This document shows positions 1 through 6,278 of a stretch of DNA of 10,132 bases, piece by piece (the stretch's first letter is position 1; each line of letters opens with the position of its first letter). Both the position numbers and the translations under genes were made by a program. A model generated the notes under the pieces. The model was not told where the DNA came from and ran no database searches. It saw only the letters and a program-made list of their open reading frames with translations. The stretch is from Clostridiales bacterium. Its GTDB lineage: Bacteria > Bacillota > Clostridia > Lachnospirales > Lachnospiraceae. The stretch is from positions 1 to 10,132 of the forward strand of contig JAHZAT010000096.1 of the NCBI GenBank assembly GCA_019423795.1, in the 5' to 3' direction.

Positions 1-128
1 ATAAAATTCAAGCTGATGGGTGTATGTTAAACGTTATCGTTTTTTAATTTTTATAGAAGCAGACAGATATTATTAATGCTAATACAGTAAAACATACACA
101 CTGTGTAGTGGTTTGAATAGACTTCATG
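1..128. other. Intergenic DNA with no supported gene
   Basis: A/T-rich sequence beyond the long inverted repeat. I see no coding frame with a credible start and ribosome binding site. Two short symmetric sites are present: AAACG-TTAT-CGTTT (29-42), followed on the plus strand by further T residues, and TACAC-ACT-GTGTA (95-107). Both are too short to call as a terminator or operator. Confidence 0.5.
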
Positions 129-230
129 TGTATATGACAGAAATAAAAGAAAAACAAATATTTAAAAGAATGCGGAGTTGCCACCGGATTCTTTTAAATA
201 TTTGTTTTTCTTTTATTTCTGTCATATACA
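129..230. repeat. Perfect 43-bp inverted repeat with 16-nt loop downstream of xpt
   Basis: Bases 129-171 and 188-230 are exact reverse complements (43 of 43). The loop at 172-187 (GCGGAGTTGCCACCGG) is GC-rich and can add a 3-bp inner stem (173-175 with 184-186). One arm is strongly A-rich, the other T-rich. With a 2-nt bulge, CATG at 125-128 and 229-232 lengthens the stem further. The xpt stop is about 32 nt away. On the minus strand the RNA would form a very long stem, with no U-tract after it. It could mark the end of the operon mRNA, block read-through from both sides, or be a small non-autonomous mobile element; no target duplication is evident. Confidence 0.9.
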
Positions 231-261
231 TGCAAGCCTACATACAAAAACGCCAAAGACA

Positions 262-837
262 TTATTCACGGAATGTGATTTCTCCTGTTTTCTCGTCCAT
301 AGCATCTACGATCGCAAGGGATTCTAAGTGTGTCTGTTTTCTTAAGAAATCTCCTCCTGGCTGGAATCCTTTCTCGATCACAACTCCTGCTCCGACCAGT
401 TCTGCTCCGGAATCTTTGACCAATTTCGCTAATCCTTCTAAGGCTTTACCGTTAGCAAGGAAATCGTCGATCAGCAATACATGATCTCCTTCTCCTAAGA
501 ATTCTTTGGATACAATGATGTCGTAGACTCTTCCATGTGTGAATGATTCTACCTTTGTTGTATATACATCTCCCGCGATGTTCTTTGTCTGGGTTTTCTT
601 CGCAAATACGACTGGTACATCAAAAATCTCTGCCACAACACATGCGATTCCGATTCCTGATGCTTCGATCGTAAGGATCTTATTGATATCTTCGCCTTCA
701 AAACGTTTCTTAAATTCTTTACCGATCTCACGGAATAATTTTACATCCATCTGATGATTCAAAAAGCGGTCTACTTTGAGGACATTTCCTTCTTTCACGA
801 CTCCATCTTTTCGAATTCTCTCTTTTAATAATTCCAT
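262..837 (-). CDS. xpt: Xanthine phosphoribosyltransferase
   Basis: 191 aa from the ATG at 835-837. A GTG lies directly before it (838-840), but GGAGG at 845-849 is 7 nt from the ATG and only 4 nt from the GTG, and the protein then starts MELLKERI like known Xpt. It makes XMP from xanthine and PRPP in the cytoplasm. The PRPP-binding loop is LLIDDFLANGKA (121-132), where the acidic pair IDD is diagnostic. Further marks are LKVDRFLNHQMD (20-31, close to B. subtilis LKVDSFLNHQID), EASGIGIA (58-65) and EKGFQPGG (155-162). B. subtilis Xpt has 194 aa. Firmicute xpt genes are often first in an operon under a purine riboswitch; here the gene is last in a purine hydroxylase operon, 36 nt after the nucleotidyltransferase gene, with no riboswitch. 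That suggests control with purine breakdown. Confidence 0.96.
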   Translation of the reverse strand: MELLKERIRKDGVVKEGNVLKVDRFLNHQMDVKLFREIGKEFKKRFEGEDINKILTIEASGIGIACVVAEIFDVPVVFAKKTQTKNIAGDVYTTKVESFTHGRVYDIIVSKEFLGEGDHVLLIDDFLANGKALEGLAKLVKDSGAELVGAGVVIEKGFQPGGDFLRKQTHLESLAIVDAMDEKTGEITFRE

Positions 838-876
838 CACTTGGCCTCCACGCTCTTTTGTATTTTAAATAATATT

Positions 877-1491
877 TTAACTACTTTTTCCTCGCTTTGC
901 AAGCATTGCTTGCATTTCTTTTGGATAATCTATATCGCAAAGTTCAGTTTCTTCCAACACCTTGAAGAATCTGGCATTTTCTATGTGTTTTTTGAGAATT
1001 TTCTTGCCACCTTGATCTTTTGTAAGCGATAATAATTCTCGTTTATATTTCTTTGAGAACCATACAGGATTCCCAAGGTTTTCTTCTGTTCTGACACAGC
1101 CGAGTTCACAAGATTCATCTGCCATAAAAGAGAGAAATCTTTCGATTGTCTCTCTTTTCATATTGGGCTGGTCTGCTACGAAAAATGTATAGAATTCTGC
1201 ATCTTTCGCTGCTTTGATCCCTGCTTTGATCGACCATGAAATCCCATATTTACTTTCTGGACAAAACACTGTCGTTATTGGGTCGTATTGCGTTTGCTTC
1301 ATAATTTCCTGATACTGTGTGACAACAATGATCTCAAACCCTTCATAATCTTTGCATAGATCGATCAATCGGTCCAATCCATAACGATACATTGGCTTGG
1401 TTCCGATCATTTGCAATAATTTATTCTCCTGACCGAAACGTTTGCTGTTTCCTGATGCAAGATAAATGACCGCTGCTTTTATTTTATCCAT
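877..1491 (-). CDS. MocA/MobA-like molybdopterin nucleotidyltransferase
   Basis: 204 aa, in the normal range for the family. It probably attaches a nucleotide (CMP in MocA) to the molybdenum cofactor, giving the dinucleotide form used by xanthine dehydrogenase-family enzymes. Visible motifs are the nucleotide-binding signature LASGNSKRFG (11-20, consensus LAAGxSxRxG) with K24, the metal-binding ADQP (106-109), GNPVWFS (140-146), DQGGKKIL (159-166) and DIDYP (186-190). The start is fixed by the signature at residue 11. The best nearby SD, GGAG, is 15 nt away inside the end of xdhA, so translation is probably coupled across the 6-nt gap. Placement directly after the molybdenum subunit supports cofactor maturation for that enzyme. 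CTP rather than GTP specificity is inferred from this context, not read from residues. Confidence 0.88.
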   Translation of the reverse strand: MDKIKAAVIYLASGNSKRFGQENKLLQMIGTKPMYRYGLDRLIDLCKDYEGFEIIVVTQYQEIMKQTQYDPITTVFCPESKYGISWSIKAGIKAAKDAEFYTFFVADQPNMKRETIERFLSFMADESCELGCVRTEENLGNPVWFSKKYKRELLSLTKDQGGKKILKKHIENARFFKVLEETELCDIDYPKEMQAMLAKRGKSS

Positions 1492-1497
1492 GTTATA

Positions 1498-3783
1498 TTA
1501 TTCTTTCTCCAATAATCCCATAACGATCTTTTCACTGGTGATCGGCAATTCTCGGATCCATAATCCGGTTGCATTAAATACGGCATGGGCTAATGCTGGA
1601 GATGGTGTGTTGATAACGATCTCTCCAATGGATTTTGCTCCAAATGGTCCTGTTGGCTCATAACTGCTCTCAAATTCTACACGAAGCTTTCCAACATCGA
1701 CTCTTGCTGGAACTTTATACTGCATGAAAGAATTTTGTTTTACATATCCATTTGGTGTGTAATCAACACCCTCATACAATGCCATTCCGATTCCCTGACC
1801 GAGCCCGCCTTCTACCTGAACTCTTGCAAGATTTGGATTGACTGGTGTTCCACAATCTACGACCGCAACATAATCTAAGATTTCAATATGTCCTGTCTCT
1901 TTATCAAGCTCAATCTCAACCATTCCTACCATAAATGGTGGTGGGGATACTGGAGAACTGTTTGTCTCTGTCACCTGGAAAGTTTCATTATTGTTGCACA
2001 TAGATGCTGTTGCGATGTCCACTAATGAAACTTCTTTGCCGCTCTCTGCATCTCTGACTTTCTTTCCGTCAAATTCCAGAGTATCTGTATCTGCAACTTC
2101 CATCATCTCAGCTGCTTTATTGAAAATATGTCCCTTTAATTTTTCGCAGGCACGTTCCACTGCTTTTCCTGTGACGTAGGTAGAACTTGATGCGTAAGAT
2201 CCAGAATCGTATGGTGATGTATCTGTATCTGCTCCGCTGACCATGATATCATCAATAGAACATTCCAGACATTCTGCCGCCATCTGGGCCAAGATCGTAT
2301 CACATCCAGTTCCCATATCCGCTGCTGCAATAGAAAGTGTATACAATCCATCGTCATTTAATTTGATCGTTGCAGAACCAACGTCAACGCCAGAAATACC
2401 GGAACCCTGCATCGCCATTGACAGTCCGACACTTCGAACTTTTCCATTTCCCATATCTTTGCATGGATATTTTTCATCCCATTTGATCATCTCTTTTGCA
2501 CGGGCAAGGCATCGATCCAAAGCACAGCTGTTTGCTGTTTCTCCATAATATGCTGGCATCACATCGCCTTCACGGACCATGTTCATCTCACGGATCTTCG
2601 TTGGATCCATTCCTATCTTAGCTGCAAGTTCACTGACTGCTGATTCCAGCGCAAACACACCCTGTGTCGCACCATATCCACGATAAGCCCCAGCTGACAT
2701 ACGATTTGTATACACAACATCATATGCAAAACGATGTGCTTCCAGATCTCGATATAACGGAATTGATTTATGCCCAGATAACCCTACCGTTGTTGGACCA
2801 TGTTCTCCATAGGCTCCTGTATTGGATAATGTATAAACATCAATCGCACGGATCTTTCCATTCTTGTTTGCTCCGACACGAACTGTTACCTGCATCTCAT
2901 GTCTTGGTGAAGATGCGATCTGAGACTCTTCTCTTGAAAAAATAATCTTGGATGGTTTCTTTGTCATCCATGTGACAAATGCTGGATATACTTCGGAGAT
3001 AGAACTCTGTTTTGCTCCAAATCCTCCACCAATTCTTGGTTTTGATACACGAATCTTTGATTTTGGAATGCATAATGCATTGGATAAGATCCTTCGTACA
3101 TGGAATACGATCTGTGTGGAACTAACAACGTTCAATCTTCCATATTCGTCAATAAAACAATAAGTTCTGAATGTCTCCATCATTGCCTGCTGATTTGCTT
3201 TTGTATGATATGTATGTTCTACAACCACGTCGCAATCTGCTAATACCGCATCGACATCTCCTTCGTGTGTTTCTTCTGTTGCACACAGGTTTTTCTTATT
3301 ATCTGCACCAATATTACATAATGCTTTCCAGTTATCTTCTGGATGCACTAGCGGTGTATCTTTATCCATTGCCTTACGTGGATCTAAGTTTGCTGGCAAT
3401 ACTTCGTATTCCACACGTAACATCTTGATCGCCTGATCAACGCACTTTTCATTCTCCCCAGCAACGATTGCAACGGGATCTCCAACATAACGGACATGCT
3501 GATCCAGAATCTGTCTGTCATATGGGCTTAATTCCGGATATGTCTGTCCTGCCATCGTAAAACGTTCCTGTGGCACATCTTCCCATGTATAAATCGCCTC
3601 AATCCCTGGCACTTTCATAGCAAACTGAGTGTTGATCGATTTGATCATTGCGTTTGCATATGGACTTCGAAGTAATTTCACGATCAGACATTCTTTTGGT
3701 GCCTTATCGTTTGTAAATACAGGTTTCCCTGTCACAAGTGCCATAGCGTCTTTTTTCATGATCGGCTGGTTAACTACTTTCAT
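1498..3783 (-). CDS. xdhA: Xanthine dehydrogenase-type molybdenum-binding subunit (XdhA-like)
   Basis: 761 aa, close to E. coli XdhA (752 aa). It binds the molybdopterin cofactor and hydroxylates the substrate. An N-terminal aldehyde oxidase a/b hammerhead-type domain (about 10-125) is followed by two molybdenum-binding domains. Cofactor motifs are IGGGFGAKQ (251-259), GAYRGYGATQG (365-375, with R368 at the place of bovine Arg912), AADMGTGCD (487-495) and GLGQGIG (660-666). E721 in AKSIGE is the expected catalytic base (bovine Glu1261). The residue after GGGFGAK is Gln259, where animal xanthine oxidases have substrate-binding Glu802, so substrate choice should not be copied from them. A purine role is supported by xpt in the same operon. 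The start overlaps the previous stop (ATGA) with GGAGG 6 nt upstream. Other hydroxylases of this superfamily remain possible. Confidence 0.92.
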   Translation of the reverse strand: MKVVNQPIMKKDAMALVTGKPVFTNDKAPKECLIVKLLRSPYANAMIKSINTQFAMKVPGIEAIYTWEDVPQERFTMAGQTYPELSPYDRQILDQHVRYVGDPVAIVAGENEKCVDQAIKMLRVEYEVLPANLDPRKAMDKDTPLVHPEDNWKALCNIGADNKKNLCATEETHEGDVDAVLADCDVVVEHTYHTKANQQAMMETFRTYCFIDEYGRLNVVSSTQIVFHVRRILSNALCIPKSKIRVSKPRIGGGFGAKQSSISEVYPAFVTWMTKKPSKIIFSREESQIASSPRHEMQVTVRVGANKNGKIRAIDVYTLSNTGAYGEHGPTTVGLSGHKSIPLYRDLEAHRFAYDVVYTNRMSAGAYRGYGATQGVFALESAVSELAAKIGMDPTKIREMNMVREGDVMPAYYGETANSCALDRCLARAKEMIKWDEKYPCKDMGNGKVRSVGLSMAMQGSGISGVDVGSATIKLNDDGLYTLSIAAADMGTGCDTILAQMAAECLECSIDDIMVSGADTDTSPYDSGSYASSSTYVTGKAVERACEKLKGHIFNKAAEMMEVADTDTLEFDGKKVRDAESGKEVSLVDIATASMCNNNETFQVTETNSSPVSPPPFMVGMVEIELDKETGHIEILDYVAVVDCGTPVNPNLARVQVEGGLGQGIGMALYEGVDYTPNGYVKQNSFMQYKVPARVDVGKLRVEFESSYEPTGPFGAKSIGEIVINTPSPALAHAVFNATGLWIRELPITSEKIVMGLLEKE

Positions 3784-4253
3784 TCGGCACCTCCATCTTT
3801 ATTTTTCTTATATTCCAAAAAGTCTAAGATTCCTCGAAGCTGTCCTTCATATCCAGAACATCTGCAAAGATTCCCCGCAAGGTATTCTTTGATCTCTTCT
3901 TCACTCGGATCTGGAATCTCTCTAAATAATGCAATCGCATTCATGATCATTCCTGGGTTACAAAATCCGCACTGTTCAGCCCCTTGGTTCGCAATAAAAG
4001 CTCCAAACTCAGCTGCTTCTTCCTGCAATCCTTCTAAGGTATCGATCTTGTGTCCATCAACTCTTGCTGCAAGAATGGAACATGATAAGATTGGCTGGTC
4101 ATCCATAAATACCGTACATAATCCGCAATTTGATGTCTCGCATCCACGTTTCACACTGTAACAACCAAGATCTCTGACGAGATCGATCAGGAGAGTGTCT
4201 GCATCAATCTGTGGGGTTACTTTCTTTCCATTTAATGTAAATGTAATCTCCAT
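3780..4253 (-). CDS. Xanthine dehydrogenase-type 2Fe-2S subunit (XdhC-like of E. coli)
   Basis: 157 aa, matching the roughly 159-aa E. coli iron-sulfur subunit. It holds two 2Fe-2S clusters that carry electrons from molybdenum to FAD. The N-terminal plant-ferredoxin-type domain has C38, C43, C46 and C58 in the order GCETSNCGLC...C. The helical C-terminal domain has C95, C98, C130 and C132 (QCGFCNPG at 94-101; LCRCSGY at 129-135). All eight ligands are present. Q94 corresponds to the Gln that in this family contacts the molybdopterin. The ATG is preceded by GGAGAG, somewhat far (about 11 nt), which fits coupling to the FAD gene just upstream. Its TGA overlaps the ATG of the molybdenum subunit by 4 nt, fitting equal production of the subunits. 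Confidence 0.95.
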   Translation of the reverse strand: MEITFTLNGKKVTPQIDADTLLIDLVRDLGCYSVKRGCETSNCGLCTVFMDDQPILSCSILAARVDGHKIDTLEGLQEEAAEFGAFIANQGAEQCGFCNPGMIMNAIALFREIPDPSEEEIKEYLAGNLCRCSGYEGQLRGILDFLEYKKNKDGGAE

Positions 4254-4255
4254 GT

Positions 4256-5053
4256 TTATTTTTCTCTCCTTTCTTCTAACTGTTCAAAGCCTCTTCTTAA
4301 TAAGACTTTTGATAACTGTTCACGGTAAGCAGCACTTCCTCTCATGTTGCTTCCAAAATTCATCTGACCTGTCACTTCATCTGCGAGTTTTTTTCTTCCT
4401 TCATCATCTTTGATCTGTTCCATCCACTGATCTGATAATCTGACTCTGCAAGCTCTGGATGGTCTTGCACCGACAACCGCATATGCCTCTTTCTCACCTA
4501 ATGAAACAGCGCAGGTCAAAACTGGAAAATCTGTCTTTGTATTTCTATGAGAAAGATAAACACTTTCCTGCGGATGCTTCTTAATGATCAGACGCACTAA
4601 AATATCATTTGGATATTTATTGGCTGCAAATTGATCTAATGGAATGATTCCTTCATGATGTAACTCCACATAACTGTCAAACGCCAGAAAACAGCTTAAT
4701 ACATCAGAAAAACCGAACTTTCCAAAAATACTTCCACCTACTGTCGCAAGATTACGGAACTGCACTCCGACAATGTGTGTCACACTTTCTTTTACCGCTC
4801 CCTGACTCCATGTATTTAATCCTTCATGAAGTTCGATCTGTCTTAGTGTTACCATTGCTCCGATTGAAAATTCCTCATCATTTTCTTCGATCTGATCAAG
4901 TCCAAGACCCGACAGATCAATTGCTTTTTGTACATTTCTTGTGACCATCTTAAGCCACAACATGCCACCGATCACGCAGTTGGTCTTCTTCTGATTCAGC
5001 TCATAAGCTTGCTCAAGACTTTCTGCTTTGACGTATTCCTTGATCTTTAACAT
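4256..5053 (-). CDS. Xanthine dehydrogenase-type FAD-binding subunit (XdhB-like)
   Basis: 265 aa, slightly shorter than E. coli XdhB (about 292 aa). It carries FAD and passes electrons from the iron-sulfur clusters to the acceptor, normally NAD+, in a cytoplasmic complex. It has a CO dehydrogenase flavoprotein-type fold: VIGGMLWLK (27-35) takes the place of the usual first FAD loop, RNLATVGGSIFGKFGFSD (100-117) is the second FAD loop, and FGSNMRGSAAYREQL (233-247) is typical of the C-terminal domain. I see no Cys-rich insertion like the extra 4Fe-4S loop of 4-hydroxybenzoyl-CoA reductase. The ATG has AAAGGAG 7 nt upstream (5061-5067). It is the first gene of the operon, and its stop is 2 nt before the iron-sulfur gene. 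Confidence 0.92.
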   Translation of the reverse strand: MLKIKEYVKAESLEQAYELNQKKTNCVIGGMLWLKMVTRNVQKAIDLSGLGLDQIEENDEEFSIGAMVTLRQIELHEGLNTWSQGAVKESVTHIVGVQFRNLATVGGSIFGKFGFSDVLSCFLAFDSYVELHHEGIIPLDQFAANKYPNDILVRLIIKKHPQESVYLSHRNTKTDFPVLTCAVSLGEKEAYAVVGARPSRACRVRLSDQWMEQIKDDEGRKKLADEVTGQMNFGSNMRGSAAYREQLSKVLLRRGFEQLEERREK

Positions 5054-5088
5054 CTTATTTCTCCTTTAATTTTTTAAAATATCCCTTG

Positions 5089-5135
5089 TTTATACATTCT
5101 TTCACATTCTACAGAGCAACACAGGCAATTGGCAA
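5089..5135 (-). promoter_or_regulatory. Candidate promoter of the xanthine dehydrogenase-type operon
   Basis: The strong terminator upstream means the operon needs its own promoter in the 80 nt before its first gene. Two weak sigma-A-like options exist on the minus strand: TTGCCA (5130-5135) with TAGAAT (5106-5111), spacer 18 nt, or TTGCTC (5114-5119) with TATAAA (5089-5094), spacer 19 nt. Neither is close to consensus at both boxes, which would suit an activator-dependent promoter. No purine riboswitch fold or clear operator palindrome was seen. Confidence 0.35.
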
Positions 5136-5164
5136 AAAAAAGAGTACTTTCTGAGAAAGTACTC
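5134..5164 (-). terminator. Intrinsic terminator of the metallopeptidase gene
   Basis: On the minus strand, GAGTACTTTC and GAAAGTACTC form a perfect 10-bp stem with a 3-nt loop (5142-5164), followed directly by eight T residues (5134-5141). It starts 14 nt after the TAG stop of the metallopeptidase gene. It should insulate the purine hydroxylase operon from upstream transcription. Confidence 0.9.
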
Positions 5165-5178
5165 CTTCAGGTATCGTC

Positions 5179-6117
5179 CTATAATCCCCAGTATTCTCCA
5201 TAGGTATCTTTGATGTTCTGTACATCGCTGTCTGTAATTCCATCAATCGTACTCTTAACAAACTGGTAAGTTCTTGGTCTCTTTGATCTTAATGCGGATG
5301 GATGCTCCTTATAATCCTTGTAAGATTCTGCAAAATACTCAGATGCTGATTTGATCGCATATGCTTTGTTATATCCATCATATTTATCCTTCTCAGCATT
5401 GTAAATTGACTTCCATTCACTCGTTCCAACTTTATCTCCTGCAATGAAATTAGCAAAATGTCCTAATTCGTGAAGTAATACAGAAGATCTCGCACTCTGA
5501 AGTGCGATCTTATGGCTCTTAACGCTAAATACACCTGTCGCTTCCGCATTTTTATCAATCACCATCTTAAACTTCAGATCTTCAAATGCATTCAAGATCT
5601 TACCATCTGCCTGAGAACCAAGTGTTCTTAATGTTGTTCCAGAAACACCAGACATCTGACTCAATTCAACCGTTGTTGTCTTGGTCGTTGTCTGAACGAC
5701 TGTCTTGATCGTTCTCTTCTTAGAACCCTTCTTGTCATAATCCTTCTGTGTTTTGACAACTTTTGTATTCACAACCTTACGTCTGGAATGATTCTGAGAT
5801 GTTGTTGTTCTTCTCTTTGTTGTTCTTCTTGTTGTTATTTTGCTTCTGCTTGCTTTCTTCTTAAGCTTCTGGATTCTTGTGCTTTTCTTTGTTGTTTTCT
5901 TCGTCGTTACCTTCGGTTTCTTGCCAAGCGGTACTTGAATCCCATCAATTGATGTTGTTGCTTCGCTTGGATGCTGCATAGTATCAACGCTTTCATAGGA
6001 AGCCATCTGCTTCTCAAACTTCTCCTGCTGACGGTTATTGTAAAATGTGACTCCACCAAAAACCAATGCAACAGCTACTACCACGGACACCAATCCGACC
6101 ATGACTTTCTTCTTCAT
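5179..6117 (-). CDS. Membrane-anchored anthrax lethal factor-like (ATLF/M34) zinc metallopeptidase
   Basis: 312 aa. A short Lys-rich start and a hydrophobic helix (about 6-26) form an uncleaved anchor or signal peptide, and I see no lipobox. A polar stretch follows (27-65), then a Lys/Arg/Thr-rich linker (66-150). The C-terminal catalytic domain (about 160-312) carries HELGH (216-220), where both His would bind zinc and E217 would be the catalytic base. E260 in SEYFAES sits 40 residues after the second His and fits the third zinc ligand. Recalled from memory, lethal factor has HEFGH at 686-690, Tyr728 and Glu735; here Tyr253 and Glu260 keep the same seven-residue spacing, and E264 matches the next conserved Glu. 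The closing PRTYQFVKSTIDGI (281-294) also resembles the lethal factor ending. The domain should face outside the membrane. The substrate is unknown; M34 relatives include proline-specific secreted proteases of clostridia. It has its own promoter and terminator. AAGGGGCG precedes the ATG. Confidence 0.88.
   Translation of the reverse strand: MKKKVMVGLVSVVVAVALVFGGVTFYNNRQQEKFEKQMASYESVDTMQHPSEATTSIDGIQVPLGKKPKVTTKKTTKKSTRIQKLKKKASRSKITTRRTTKRRTTTSQNHSRRKVVNTKVVKTQKDYDKKGSKKRTIKTVVQTTTKTTTVELSQMSGVSGTTLRTLGSQADGKILNAFEDLKFKMVIDKNAEATGVFSVKSHKIALQSARSSVLLHELGHFANFIAGDKVGTSEWKSIYNAEKDKYDGYNKAYAIKSASEYFAESYKDYKEHPSALRSKRPRTYQFVKSTIDGITDSDVQNIKDTYGEYWGL
5668..5922 (-). repeat. Low-complexity Lys/Arg/Thr codon region within the metallopeptidase gene
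   Basis: This stretch encodes residues 66-150 of the metallopeptidase. By hand count, 32 of 85 residues are Lys or Arg and 22 are Thr, with only two acidic residues. On the plus strand it appears as repeated TTGTTGTTCTT-like units. The units are irregular (TTKKTTKK, TTRRTTKRRTTT, TTTKTTT), so this is compositional drift or old slippage rather than an exact tandem repeat. Confidence 0.8.
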
Positions 6118-6161
6118 AACTCTCGCCCCTTCTTAATATTAATATCTATACTTTTTGCTTT

Positions 6162-6188
6162 TGTCTCTCAATCTCCATATGAGAGACA
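6162..6188 (-). promoter_or_regulatory. 8-bp hairpin in the 5' leader of the metallopeptidase gene
   Basis: TGTCTCTC and GAGAGACA (6162-6169 with 6181-6188) form a perfect 8-bp stem around an 11-nt loop. It lies between the predicted -10 box and the start codon, so it would be in the leader RNA. On the minus strand it is followed by an A-rich stretch rather than a U-tract, so it is not an intrinsic terminator. It could be an RNA stability element or an operator. No function is shown. Confidence 0.4.
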
Positions 6189-6209
6189 CTCACCCTATAA
6201 TATATTTTT

Positions 6210-6238
6210 ATCGTACAATATTCGCACTTTTTTGTCAA
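6210..6238 (-). promoter_or_regulatory. Sigma-A-type promoter of the metallopeptidase gene
   Basis: On the minus strand, TTGACA (6233-6238) is separated by exactly 17 nt from TACGAT (6210-6215). The -35 box is a perfect consensus and the -10 box matches in four of six positions. It lies 93 nt upstream of the ATG at 6117, so the gene can be transcribed independently of pilT. An A-run within the spacer follows the -35 box. Confidence 0.7.
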
Positions 6239-6278
6239 TAAATTCCGATGGATTTCAGCCTGTTTCTGACCATATTTC

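Noticed and set aside
29..45. AAACG-TTAT-CGTTT followed by T residues, as a plus-strand terminator or LacI-type operator
   Set aside because: A 5-bp stem with two GC pairs is too weak for a terminator, and the spaced CG pairs do not match a LacI-family operator.
129..230. The 43-bp inverted repeat as a standard Rho-independent terminator of the xpt operon
   Set aside because: The stem is far too long and A/T-rich, and there is no U-tract directly after it on either strand; it is kept as a structural repeat instead.
113..484. Plus-strand open frame of 123 codons covering the long inverted repeat and the 3' end of xpt
   Set aside because: It has no ribosome binding site, runs antisense through xpt and through both arms of the hairpin, and its protein shows no domain character.
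841..876. Purine riboswitch or separate promoter ahead of xpt
   Set aside because: Only 36 nt separate the genes, too short for a purine riboswitch; the A/T-rich bases give no paired -35/-10 boxes.
2136..2357. Short minus-strand and plus-strand frames inside the molybdenum subunit gene (for example 2136-2357, 2243-2548, 2664-2945, 3171-3428)
   Set aside because: They are alternative-frame shadows of a long conserved gene without ribosome binding sites or recognisable protein features.
5668..5922. The Lys/Thr-rich stretch as a CRISPR-like or exact tandem repeat array
   Set aside because: Units are irregular, very short and in frame with a continuous protein; there are no spacers or fixed repeat length.
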